Notes under the pieces: generated by a model | What the model was told of the DNA's origin: nothing | Database searches by the model: none | Seen by the model: only the letters and a program-made list of their open reading frames with translations | Assembly (NCBI RefSeq): GCF_019219075.1 | Contig: NZ_JAHUWJ010000031.1 | Location: 1-61,430, forward strand | Direction of reading: 5' to 3' | DNA from: Chitinophaga sp. sic0106 | Lineage (GTDB): Bacteria; Bacteroidota; Bacteroidia; Chitinophagales; Chitinophagaceae | DNA length: 61,430 bases | Program-made: the position numbers and the translations under genes | Part shown: one piece after another, positions 42,740-52,068 of the stretch | Numbering within the stretch: the stretch's first letter is position 1 | Layout of the letters: each line of letters starts with the position of its first letter

Positions 42740-45700
42740 ATGAAAAAGAATTTAATTCTCCTATACCTTCTGTTAGTTATAGCAGGTGTTGGTTTTGCGC
42801 AGTCCGGAGATTTACTTCGCGTGATGCAACCTTCACCTACAAGCCGTGAATTCGAAAAGTACATTACCCAGCAAGTTTCCTTGTACAATGGTATTCCTGA
42901 AATCAATATACCATTATATAATCTCCAGGTGGGTAAGGAGTCAATACCCATTATGCTGAAATACCATGCCTCCGGAATAAAATTTGGTCAGAGCTCCGGG
43001 GAGGTGGGCGTTGGCTGGGTACTTGAACCCGGCTATAGAATTTCCAGGACTATGTATGGTCGGCCGGATGAATATTTTCCTATGCCTGCAAATCTGGATG
43101 CGGTCAACTCGATATCTGATCCTGCCACCAGAGATATTTACCTGGCGCAATTTGGCCGTGATAATGAAATGTACCTTCCCTATGCTGCCCAGTCACTGGA
43201 CGGTGAGTATGATAAGTTTTCTTACTCTCTCGGGTCTACAGCAGGCATGTTTATTATTACCGACCGACAGCTGCGACAGGTAAAAACTACCAGTACCACT
43301 TTGGATGCAATATCTTATGCGCAGAGCAGCCAGGGGATGATTACCAATTTTGATATAAAGGATGGTAATGGAATTTCCTACCGTTTTGGAAAAGAATTGA
43401 CAGGAGGTAATGTAATATATGAAAGAAACTCCAGCGTTAACTTTACAAAAGGTATTACCCCTTCCGCCTGGTTGCTGACTGATATGGTGGATCCGTTCGG
43501 ACAATATGCACGATTTCACTATAAAAATTACCAGGAGAGCAACTCAAATACAGGGAAATCACTGTATACCATGGCCTCAGTTACCGGATCTGACGGAATG
43601 TGTCCTAATACAACCGGAGATGCAAATTTAAACAGTGTTCCACTAAATGTATATGAGGTACAGGCATTAATGGATATAACTACGGAAAGAGAGGTGGTGA
43701 AGTTCTATCGAAAAGCCAATACCACCATTATTGACTCTATTACAGTAAACCTAATCACCGGTCAACGTTTGAAAAAGTTTGTATTCCAGTATGTCTCAAC
43801 TGCACTGCACCGGTTCCTAGATAAGGTGATAGTTTATGGAAGCAAAGATATCGATGGACAGACCTACAGCTTTAACTATATTAACCGGGATTATCCAGGA
43901 AACGGAAGTCTGATCGCGGATTATTGGGGTTATTATAGACAAACCTCCAATAATTACTATGAGTTTCCGGATTTCGGCTCCCTGTATCTCTGTAAAGGAG
44001 AGTTAGGGGTTGTTTCGCTGGGAACCTATATGACAATGACGGACAGAAACTCGTATGGTGCTGATGCTAGTTTTTTTACGCTCAGTAAAATAACCTATCC
44101 GACAGGGGGAAGTACTTCTTTTGAATATGAATCAAATAAATATTGGGGGGCGAATGATAATAATGGGATGCTTGCAATTAAAAATGTTGGTATCAGAATA
44201 AAAAAGATTTGGTTTAATGACCTTGTGAGAAATGAAACAATGATGAAGGAGTACCGGTATGGCACTACTGATGATGAAACAGGTCAGGTTTCGGTAGACC
44301 TTGCGAATAAGAATCTGTTTATTTCGGAAGCTGTATTTGGGGACTGCCTATTATACGGTCCAAGTCAGGCAGACGTTAGGTTACTGCGTACTGTCACCTT
44401 TAAAACCAACCCTGATGAAGAATTGGCGGTGGCTGCTGCAAGTCCGGTTGTCTATAGCAAAGTTACTGAAACTTCGCGGGGCATCAATTCAGTGAATGGT
44501 CTGGCAGAATACAATGGAAAAACTGAATATTATTACTTACTACCTGAGGCTATTTACTATCAAGGCTATCCTGTGAACTCCAGTTATATGGCGTATGATG
44601 GACTAATGGATGGATTCGGAGCAGACTGTATAAATATGGGGGCTGGCGCAAAATATTTGCTGCGAAAGTATCCTGCTTATTACGTTTCTCTCGATGCTTC
44701 CTGGAAAAAGCCAGTGTTAAAGTCTAAAAAAGTCTACAAATATGTAAATGGAATATATGAGCCGCAGTTATTTGAGGAGAGTGAATATGTTTCAAATATG
44801 GAAATGTTTCCTGGTTTAAAGGTGCGGAAGTTTTTTAGTGCATCTGAAAATTATAATAGTTCCAGCAACTATTATGCTTATGGCATTACCAGTTTATTTG
44901 ACTATGGTAGTTATAGTGTTTCATGCGGAGATCAGGTGCTTTCCCGTACAGTTTCCACGTATTTTTCAAATGGCAGCCAATTGCAACGGGAACGGAAATT
45001 AAGCTATAATTCTCTACTACAGGTCAACAAAGAAGAAACTGTTAATAGCGATAATACAAAAACAATTGCATATAATTATTATCCGAGAGACTATGGGGTA
45101 ATTACAGGAACTGATCCCATTTCGTCAGGTGTAAAAAAACTGTTGGAGAGCCATATACTTACAGCCACCATTGAAAATACGTTAGCCAAAACTGATATCG
45201 ATGGCAGTAATGAGCGGGTGATCAAATCGAATTTTAATTCCTTTAAATCCAACATGCCATTACAGGATGGATTTTGGACATTCAATGATGGCAGTGGTGT
45301 TACCAATTTTAGCAGAACTACAACGATTAACGGAGCTGTAAACCTGGACCCCCGCTATCAATACAGGTTATCGTTTAATAGTTATGATAGTCGCGGAAAT
45401 ATCCTGGAACAGCAGAAGGTGAATGACATTGCCGAAGTTTACATCTGGGGTTATAACAACCAATATCCTGTCGCGAAAATATCCGGAGGAAACTATGTTA
45501 CCTCTATTGGGCAGTTAAACCAGGCAATTTTACAGAATCCGGCCAACGACCAACAATTAAGGGAAGAATTGAACAAGCTCAGAATTAATAGTCTGGATGG
45601 AAAAATATTGGTGAGTACATATACATATGCGCCTTCAGTAGGTGTTACCAGCGAAACTGATCCTGCTGGTCGTACTTCTTATTATGAGTATGATGAATCA

Positions 45701-45784
45701 GGTCGTTTAAAGCTGATAAGGGATGCCCATGGAAATATTGTTAAGCAGTATGATTACAAATATCAGCAGCCTTTAACTCAATAA
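42740..45784 (+). CDS. Large secreted RHS-accessory protein with YD repeats
   Basis: 1014 residues with a signal peptide (cleavage near residue 20, FAQS). The N-terminal region (SREFEKYITQQVSLYNGIPEINIPLY, KYHASGIKFGQ, GVGWVLEPG) is the conserved start of a Bacteroidota family that precedes DUF6443/RHS proteins, with short SpvB/TcdB-like beta-strand features. RHS/YD repeats appear only in the last part (TSYYEYDESGRLKLIRDAHGN). It ends 74 bases before the RHS gene, so the two may form a two-part shell, like the split BC components of Tc toxins (inference). No toxin tip of its own. Confidence 0.8.
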   Translation: MKKNLILLYLLLVIAGVGFAQSGDLLRVMQPSPTSREFEKYITQQVSLYNGIPEINIPLYNLQVGKESIPIMLKYHASGIKFGQSSGEVGVGWVLEPGYRISRTMYGRPDEYFPMPANLDAVNSISDPATRDIYLAQFGRDNEMYLPYAAQSLDGEYDKFSYSLGSTAGMFIITDRQLRQVKTTSTTLDAISYAQSSQGMITNFDIKDGNGISYRFGKELTGGNVIYERNSSVNFTKGITPSAWLLTDMVDPFGQYARFHYKNYQESNSNTGKSLYTMASVTGSDGMCPNTTGDANLNSVPLNVYEVQALMDITTEREVVKFYRKANTTIIDSITVNLITGQRLKKFVFQYVSTALHRFLDKVIVYGSKDIDGQTYSFNYINRDYPGNGSLIADYWGYYRQTSNNYYEFPDFGSLYLCKGELGVVSLGTYMTMTDRNSYGADASFFTLSKITYPTGGSTSFEYESNKYWGANDNNGMLAIKNVGIRIKKIWFNDLVRNETMMKEYRYGTTDDETGQVSVDLANKNLFISEAVFGDCLLYGPSQADVRLLRTVTFKTNPDEELAVAAASPVVYSKVTETSRGINSVNGLAEYNGKTEYYYLLPEAIYYQGYPVNSSYMAYDGLMDGFGADCINMGAGAKYLLRKYPAYYVSLDASWKKPVLKSKKVYKYVNGIYEPQLFEESEYVSNMEMFPGLKVRKFFSASENYNSSSNYYAYGITSLFDYGSYSVSCGDQVLSRTVSTYFSNGSQLQRERKLSYNSLLQVNKEETVNSDNTKTIAYNYYPRDYGVITGTDPISSGVKKLLESHILTATIENTLAKTDIDGSNERVIKSNFNSFKSNMPLQDGFWTFNDGSGVTNFSRTTTINGAVNLDPRYQYRLSFNSYDSRGNILEQQKVNDIAEVYIWGYNNQYPVAKISGGNYVTSIGQLNQAILQNPANDQQLREELNKLRINSLDGKILVSTYTYAPSVGVTSETDPAGRTSYYEYDESGRLKLIRDAHGNIVKQYDYKYQQPLTQ

Positions 45785-45858
45785 ATGTATTATTTAAAAA
45801 CCGTTCTGTTGTGAATGGTTGAAGCGTCTATTTTCCAAATAATAGTTATCCTGATACT

Positions 45859-48800
45859 GTGAATAAATTTATCCTTGCCCTCATTTTTGGAGGATTCCCA
45901 ATAATATCGCTTGCACAGGAAAATAAACCTGTAGTAATTACTCCAGTTTCTCAGACTGCGGAGACTATACCTGCCGGGTATACAAATCCTACCATTAATT
46001 ATGTGAGAACCTGGGAGCCGGCTGTCCCACTCACAAATGCAGCAGACGTTAGCAACCGAACTAAGCCTGTAAGCCAGGTGAAAGAACAGACTACTTATGT
46101 AGATGGTCTTGGCCGGCCACTTCAATCAGTAGTAAAAGGGATTAGCCCGCAGGGGCGTGACCTGGTAACACCTGTTATTTACGATCAGTTTGGCAGAGAA
46201 GTTACCAAATATCTTCCCTATACTTCCACCACAGGTGACGGTAATCTGAAGCTTAACCCATTTTTGGACCAGCAGCAATTTTACCAGGGGTATCCTGCGG
46301 CACAAAACAATACCATCTATTACAGTGAAACTGAATTTGAAGCCTCGCCGCTTAATCGGCAATTAAAAACTTATGCCGCCGGGAACAGCTGGGCCAGAAC
46401 AAAAGGGAATCATCCAATAGAGCAGCAATATCTGGTAAATGAATCTGCTGACCAGGTAGTTATCTGGACAATAAATAACAATGGTAATACCATCGCTTCC
46501 GGATACTATGCTCCAGGTACATTGTACAAAGAAATTATTATCAATGAAGATGGAGCAAAGGTGACAAGTTTTAAAGACAACAGTAATGTTCTGATCCTGA
46601 AAAAGGTGGAACAGACTTCTCAACATATGAATGCATATGATGGTTGGCTGAGTACCTATTATGTATATGATGATCTGGGGCAGCTCAGAACCGTTATACC
46701 TCCATTGGCAGTGGAAAAGATTGTCGGCCAGTGGAGCCTTGACGCCGTGCAGGCAGAGCTCTGTTTTCAATATAATTATGATAGTCGTGGCCGAATGATT
46801 GAAAAGAAGATTCCGGGAGCTGGCGTAGTGGAAATGGTTTATGATACACGCGATCGGCTGGTTTTTACACGGGATGGAAATATGAGAGGTAAAGGAGACT
46901 GGCTGGTGACTTTTTATGATGGGCTAAACAGGCAGGTTGAAACCGCTGTTTATCATCCTACGGTGCCTGCCGATCGCCCTTCGTTGCAATCAGGTATGAA
47001 TGTGGTTACCAATACTACTGGCCAGCAACAATTCATCTTTGCCGGCATCGATAACCTGATAATGGCTACTGATCAGAGTAAATCACTTTATGAAGCAAGA
47101 ATAAGTATTGAGCTGATTGATGGTTATGATAGTAATACAGGTGAAAAAGAGTATAGCATAAATCCCAACCTGAATACCGGTCAGTTGGCTTTGCAGGTGA
47201 ATAATCCGTTGCCGGCTATAAGTGAAGAAGAACTGACCCCATTGACTTTTACTTTTTATGATAACTATAGCTATCCAGGCGTGATTGCGCCGGTTGGTTT
47301 TGATTTTAATCCCTATAAAGATGTCAATGCAATTGGTCCTGTTGATCCTCTAAGGGCATTGAACACACAAGGATTGGTAACAGGTGTGCGCACCCGCGTG
47401 CTGGGTACAAACAACTGGCTTACTACCACTACTTACTATGATGATAAAGGGCGTACCATAGAAATAGCGAAAGAAAACTATAACGGTGGTAAGCATACAA
47501 TTCATTCCATGTATGACTTTTCCGGCAAAATATTACTGACCCATGAACAGCATACTAATCCATCCAGTGCGCAACAATCTAACATGGATGTTATCACCCG
47601 GAACAGCTACGATGCTGCGGGCAGATTACTCACAGTTACCAAACGTTATAATAACGACGCCAGTCTGGAGCGAATAATTTTATCAAATACTTACGATGCA
47701 AACGGTCAGCTGCAAAAAAAAGACCTGGGTATTAGTACCGATGCTATTGCACTTACTTCCGTGAACTATGAATATAACATTCGTGGTTGGTTAACGGGTA
47801 TGAACAAAGCATATGTGACAAGTGGTACTGGTGACCGCATGTACTTTGGCCAAACGCTGTCATATGACAATGGATTTAACAATCCATCATTTAGTGGCAA
47901 TATCGCTGGCCAGCTGTGGAGAGGTTTTAATGATCCTGTAGCAAGGGCCTATGGATATAAATATGATAATGCCAGCAGATTGCTTTCAGCGGATTTCAAC
48001 CAGCAGAATAATGGTCCTTCTGACAGCTGGACGCACAGTTCCGTTAATTTCTCGGTATCAAATCTTGGATATGATGCCAATGGTAACATCATGAGCATGA
48101 AGCAGGACGGTATTGTCGCTGGTGCTCCTGCAATAATTGATAACCTGCAGTATCGTTATATGAGTAACAGCAACAAGCTGGGGTCAGTGAACGACCTAGG
48201 AGGAACGGCTGCTGCATTGGGTGATTTCAAAAATTCTTCCTCCGACGGAGTGGACTACGGTTATGATAGCAATGGTAATCTTATAGGTGATAATAACAAA
48301 GGCATCAGTCAAATTAATTATAATATCCTTAATCTGCCGGAAGAAATCATTGTTGGGACAAAAGGGAGTATCAGTTATTTATACGATGCTGCAGGCGCCA
48401 AACTCCGGAAAACAGTAATTGATAAAACTGTTTCACCGGTAAAAACTACTGTTACTGACTATCTGGCGGGTCTTGTATTTAAGGATAATGTCATGGAACT
48501 GATAAGTCATGAAGAAGGCAGGCTGCGGGTAGTAAATAAGCAGGGTGCTGCGCCATTATATATTTATGATTACTTCCTGAAGGATCACCTTGGTAATGTT
48601 CGCACCGTATTGACAGAACATAATGACCAAACTATTTATGCTGCAACGATGGAAGCAGCCAAAGCCTCGACTGAAGAAGCGTTGTTTAGCAATGTGGCCA
48701 CTACCAGAGCTGATTTGCCGGTAGGTTACCCAACCGACGAAACTTCCAATGTTAACAAATTTGCATCCAAATTAAATGGGGGGTCCGAGAAAAAGGTAGG

Positions 48801-50094
48801 CACTTCACTGGTGCTGCGTGTAATGGCTGGGGATACAGTTAAAATGGGCACTAAGGCATTCTACAAATCAACAGTGGGTCAAAAGAAGAATGCTTCCAAA
48901 GAGGAAATACTTAGCTCCCTGCTAAATGCATTCGGTGAAAGTACAGGAAATGGCGGCCACGGTAGCGTAGCCTCAAATCGTACACCAGCCAGCAACCTGA
49001 CCGGCAATGACTTGCGTAAGCTGGCCGAGAAAAATCCCGACCAGGGAATGGTAGACAAACCTCGCGCTTACCTGAACTATGTATTGTTTGATGATCAGTT
49101 TAAACTGGTGGATCAGAGCAGTGGCATTAAGCAGGTAGCTGCCACTCCAGATGAACTGCAAACATTATCCACAGATGATGTGGTGATGGAAAAGAGTGGT
49201 TTTCTGTATATTTATACCAGTAATGAAACCAATCAGGATGTGTACTTTGATAACCTGGTGGTGACCCATAACGGAGGGCCGGTGCTGGAGGAGGCGCATT
49301 ATTATCCTTTTGGGCTGACGATGGCAGGGATAAGTTCGAATGCGTTGAAGGGGAGTAACTACCCAGAGAATCGTAAAAAATATAATGGAAATGAGTTACA
49401 GTCAAAAGAGTTCAGTGACGGGTCAGGGCTGGAATTATTTGACTTCAATGCCAGAACTTTTGATCCGCAGATTGGCAGATTCTTACAAATAGATCCCTGG
49501 ATCGAGGAAGGCAGTCAGGAGATGTTGACGCCATACCAGTTTGCTTACAACAATCCGATAAGGTATAATGATCCTAATGGGAAATGTCCTGCATGTATTT
49601 TCCTGGCCTTACCAGCTATAGGAGATGCTTTAGTTACATTAGGTGCAGCAGTTGGACTTACTGCGGTAATAACTCGGGCTGCAGATAAGGTTAAAGATAT
49701 TGAAGTTGATTGGAGTAAAATTGGAGGCGCCGAAGGATCCTTGACATTTGCTCCTCAAATCACAATTCCGCAGCATAGGCTGATGGAAATGCAGAATGCT
49801 GAGAAGTCTCAATCTTTGGAGAAGGATGTTAAATCACTGGAGAAAGGTATTAAAAATCATGAAAAAACAATCAAAGAACATGAAGATAAGCTGGAGGATT
49901 ACAAAACAGACCCAGATAAGCACGATAATAAAGGAGAATTAAAGAATTTGACAAAAGAGCAGAGAGATCGAAGGGTTGATGGTAGGGTGAAGGCCTTAGA
50001 AAAGCAAATTAAGAATCAAAAAGAAGCATTGAGGAGAGATCAAGAAAAACTTGAAACAACTAAGAAAGAACTAAGCAATCTTAAATTAAAATAA
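45859..50094 (+). CDS. DUF6443/RHS repeat-associated core toxin
   Basis: 1411 residues starting at GTG (45859) with a signal peptide (ISLAQ). The DUF6443 domain (about 40-190, with VDGLGRPLQ and YDQFGREVTKYLP) is followed by many YD/RHS repeats and the core (DPQIGRFLQIDP near 1199, then NPIRYNDPNGKCPAC near 1240). The tail from about 1240 is variable: a hydrophobic stretch (LALPAIGDALVTLGAAVGL) and a highly charged coiled coil at about 1310-1411 with a DNKG segment and a GRVKALEKQIKN segment, which recall the C-terminal tips of other polymorphic toxins. The toxin activity is unknown. Confidence 0.9.
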   Translation: MNKFILALIFGGFPIISLAQENKPVVITPVSQTAETIPAGYTNPTINYVRTWEPAVPLTNAADVSNRTKPVSQVKEQTTYVDGLGRPLQSVVKGISPQGRDLVTPVIYDQFGREVTKYLPYTSTTGDGNLKLNPFLDQQQFYQGYPAAQNNTIYYSETEFEASPLNRQLKTYAAGNSWARTKGNHPIEQQYLVNESADQVVIWTINNNGNTIASGYYAPGTLYKEIIINEDGAKVTSFKDNSNVLILKKVEQTSQHMNAYDGWLSTYYVYDDLGQLRTVIPPLAVEKIVGQWSLDAVQAELCFQYNYDSRGRMIEKKIPGAGVVEMVYDTRDRLVFTRDGNMRGKGDWLVTFYDGLNRQVETAVYHPTVPADRPSLQSGMNVVTNTTGQQQFIFAGIDNLIMATDQSKSLYEARISIELIDGYDSNTGEKEYSINPNLNTGQLALQVNNPLPAISEEELTPLTFTFYDNYSYPGVIAPVGFDFNPYKDVNAIGPVDPLRALNTQGLVTGVRTRVLGTNNWLTTTTYYDDKGRTIEIAKENYNGGKHTIHSMYDFSGKILLTHEQHTNPSSAQQSNMDVITRNSYDAAGRLLTVTKRYNNDASLERIILSNTYDANGQLQKKDLGISTDAIALTSVNYEYNIRGWLTGMNKAYVTSGTGDRMYFGQTLSYDNGFNNPSFSGNIAGQLWRGFNDPVARAYGYKYDNASRLLSADFNQQNNGPSDSWTHSSVNFSVSNLGYDANGNIMSMKQDGIVAGAPAIIDNLQYRYMSNSNKLGSVNDLGGTAAALGDFKNSSSDGVDYGYDSNGNLIGDNNKGISQINYNILNLPEEIIVGTKGSISYLYDAAGAKLRKTVIDKTVSPVKTTVTDYLAGLVFKDNVMELISHEEGRLRVVNKQGAAPLYIYDYFLKDHLGNVRTVLTEHNDQTIYAATMEAAKASTEEALFSNVATTRADLPVGYPTDETSNVNKFASKLNGGSEKKVGTSLVLRVMAGDTVKMGTKAFYKSTVGQKKNASKEEILSSLLNAFGESTGNGGHGSVASNRTPASNLTGNDLRKLAEKNPDQGMVDKPRAYLNYVLFDDQFKLVDQSSGIKQVAATPDELQTLSTDDVVMEKSGFLYIYTSNETNQDVYFDNLVVTHNGGPVLEEAHYYPFGLTMAGISSNALKGSNYPENRKKYNGNELQSKEFSDGSGLELFDFNARTFDPQIGRFLQIDPWIEEGSQEMLTPYQFAYNNPIRYNDPNGKCPACIFLALPAIGDALVTLGAAVGLTAVITRAADKVKDIEVDWSKIGGAEGSLTFAPQITIPQHRLMEMQNAEKSQSLEKDVKSLEKGIKNHEKTIKEHEDKLEDYKTDPDKHDNKGELKNLTKEQRDRRVDGRVKALEKQIKNQKEALRRDQEKLETTKKELSNLKLK

Positions 50095-50104
50095 GGATAA
50101 ATTT

Positions 50105-50641
50105 ATGTCAATATCGGAAAAAGAAGATTTTAATCAACCTATAGACGCACCTGAAATTTTGAATTTTGCCGATATAGCAAGATCATATTGTAGATTTCTT
50201 GAGTATGATCGGAACATGAATGCTGAGGAGTTTTTACTTATGCTACAACGTATGTTGTTAATACTTTATCAAGATGCAAGCAAATTACCGATTGTTGAAT
50301 CTGACGAGGAGATAATAATTGAAAACGATTGGGATAGCACTACCTGGGAAAAAGTTTTTTCCCAAACTATAGAGCGATTAAAGGATTCACGATATTATCT
50401 TCATTTGTTTAATCCTGCAGATGAGTTTGATAAAGATATCATTTACGGAGATTTGCTCGATGATATTTGTGATATATACAAAGACATAAAAAGGGCGATA
50501 GTAATCTTTGATAGTAAAACAAAGGGATCAATGAATAATGTAGTATGGCAATTTTATTTCGACTTTAAGAGTCATTGGGGTGATCATTGTATAAATGCAA
50601 TTTACGCGACACATTATTTCTTAAAAAAGATGGCTGAATAA
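50105..50641 (+). CDS. DUF5063-like immunity protein
   Basis: 178 residues, starting 10 bases after the RHS stop. It is acidic and helical, with FLLMLQRMLLILYQDASKLP near the start and DLLDDICDIYKDIKRA in the middle, matching the DUF5063 family that is often found beside polymorphic toxins. As the next gene after a toxin tip it is the probable cognate immunity protein. An intrinsic terminator follows at 50673-50699. Confidence 0.78.
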   Translation: MSISEKEDFNQPIDAPEILNFADIARSYCRFLEYDRNMNAEEFLLMLQRMLLILYQDASKLPIVESDEEIIIENDWDSTTWEKVFSQTIERLKDSRYYLHLFNPADEFDKDIIYGDLLDDICDIYKDIKRAIVIFDSKTKGSMNNVVWQFYFDFKSHWGDHCINAIYATHYFLKKMAE

Positions 50642-50672
50642 ATGACACTATCTCATAAACTGTGTAAATCAT

Positions 50673-50699
50673 AAAAATCGGGGTTTCGCTCCGATTTTT
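50673..50699 (+). terminator. Intrinsic terminator after the immunity gene
   Basis: AAAAATCGG (50673-50681) pairs with CCGATTTTT (50691-50699) and the stem extends by a G-U and a G-C pair; the T run continues to 50700. It lies 31 bases after the stop. Confidence 0.8.
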
Positions 50700-50723
50700 T
50701 AATTTTAAAGCATATACAGTATC

Positions 50724-51210
50724 ATGAATACAGAAAATTTTTTATCAGACGATTTTCTGAAGCAGTTTAAAACGGCCGATCAGCTAAATAATTTCCTAGC
50801 CCAGATTCAGAAGCGGTGGACTGAAAAGATGCTGGAAGCTGAACGGGCTAGCCATTAGGCTATTATAAGAATGAGCCAAATGAAAACGACAAAAGCCGTA
50901 ATGGCTATGGCAAAAAGAAGATTAAGACCAACTATGGTGAATCTGAGATAAAAGTCCCAAGGGATCGGCATGCCAGTTTTAACCTATGGTTTTAAGGCAT
51001 GTGGTGTAGAAGATATGCGAATAACGGCTACTGATAACTTAAATGGTTTTACGGGAACCCATTAAATCAGTGTTCCCGGAGTCTTCTACTCAGGTTTGTA
51101 TAGTACATCGGATCCGTAGTAGTTGCCGCTAAGTGGTCTGATAAGACAAAAAGGAGTTTGCCAGGGACATGAAGGACATTTATGGAGCATCAACAAATAA
51201 AAAGCCATTA
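50724..51210 (+). pseudogene. Decayed IS256-family transposase
   Basis: Two blocks match IS256-type transposases. Block one (50724-50980) starts at ATG, reads 44 codons to RASH, then shows a stop (TAG, 50856); one missing base restores the family's LGYYKNEP and the KVPRDRHASF segment. Block two (51003 to about 51210) gives GVEDMRITATDN, then after another frame change FPESSTQVCIVH, and in a third frame KEFARDMKDIYGA. The middle of the gene between the blocks is gone. It is an old relic, not an active element; no terminal inverted repeats were identified. Confidence 0.85.
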
Positions 51211-51317
51211 GATGAAACTAATTATGAAGAATAGAATTCTCTTAATATTGAATAGAACGCACTTGCGTCGGAAAGCCCAAATCTCAAAACTTTTCAATAC
51301 AAATTGATGCATTGTAT

Positions 51318-51458
51318 ATGATCAATAAGATAGTACATCCTTATGGAACAAATATGTATTCTTGTTACCCTGTTATTATTGATTGGAAAAATAAGACTGA
51401 GATTAACAACTGTCCGGCTTTAATAGTTGATTATTGCAAAGTTTATGAAAATGCCTGA
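51318..51458 (+). other. Unrecognised 46-codon open reading frame in a decayed AT-rich region
   Basis: From the ATG at 51318 to the TGA at 51456-51458. The frame is open for about 20 codons upstream of the ATG as well (from 51252), so this may be a remnant of a longer gene. The residues (for example YPVIIDWKNKTEINN and CPALIVDYCKVYENA) look protein-like but match no family I know. Elsewhere in 51211-51660 I see no gene, only short frames such as one beginning at the ATG near 51512. Translation is not shown. Confidence 0.3.
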
Positions 51459-51660
51459 AAGAATGTTTTAAGACAAAAAAAATTGGTGATACATTTTAGT
51501 TTACTACAAGATATGCCTGATTCGGCGCAGATCCAAAGACTATTAATGGGCAATAACTTGAAAGTGATATTATTGATATTTTTATATGAACCAATTCATT
51601 CAGCTGGTTGAAGAAATGATCAGGTAGGAATGTGATTTTTCAAGTCATGTGAGACGAAAA

Positions 51661-51993
51661 TCAATTCCGTTTCCGATAGTACCATTTTCTATTTCTCGGA
51701 ATAATTTCAACCTCTTTTTCCCAATATTTGCCGGTTCCATCAGGTTGGATTGGGATAAGGTGTTCTAGTTCCAAGTATTTCTCGTATGGTGTCTTGCCGT
51801 TTAAAGAGGCATTAGGCCTTTGATGGTTATAGAAATCCTGCCATTCTGAAACCTTGTCGGCCAATTCAATATTTTTTTGCTGCCGTGGAATTGTCGAATA
51901 GAACTCTGATTTGTCGGAAAAATCCTCTTTTTGGGGTTTGTTTACCTGGTTATATTTTAGTGATAGTACAGTGACCATGCCAAATTTTTCCAC
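51661..51993 (-). pseudogene. IS481/IS3-type transposase C-terminal fragment
   Basis: About 110 codons. From DKSEFYSTI on it carries the end of an IS481-like DDE transposase: WQDFYNHQRPNASLNGKTPYEKYLELEHL. The catalytic DDE core and N-terminal HTH are missing, and the first 27 or so residues look unrelated, so the 5' part was lost or fused to foreign sequence. It is inactive by truncation. Confidence 0.8.
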
Positions 51994-52068
51994 TTCCGCG
52001 ACTTCCCGCTGTTGTTTTTTTTCGTTAACTTATAATCAGGAAACCATCACAAACGAAAACCGCGCAGC

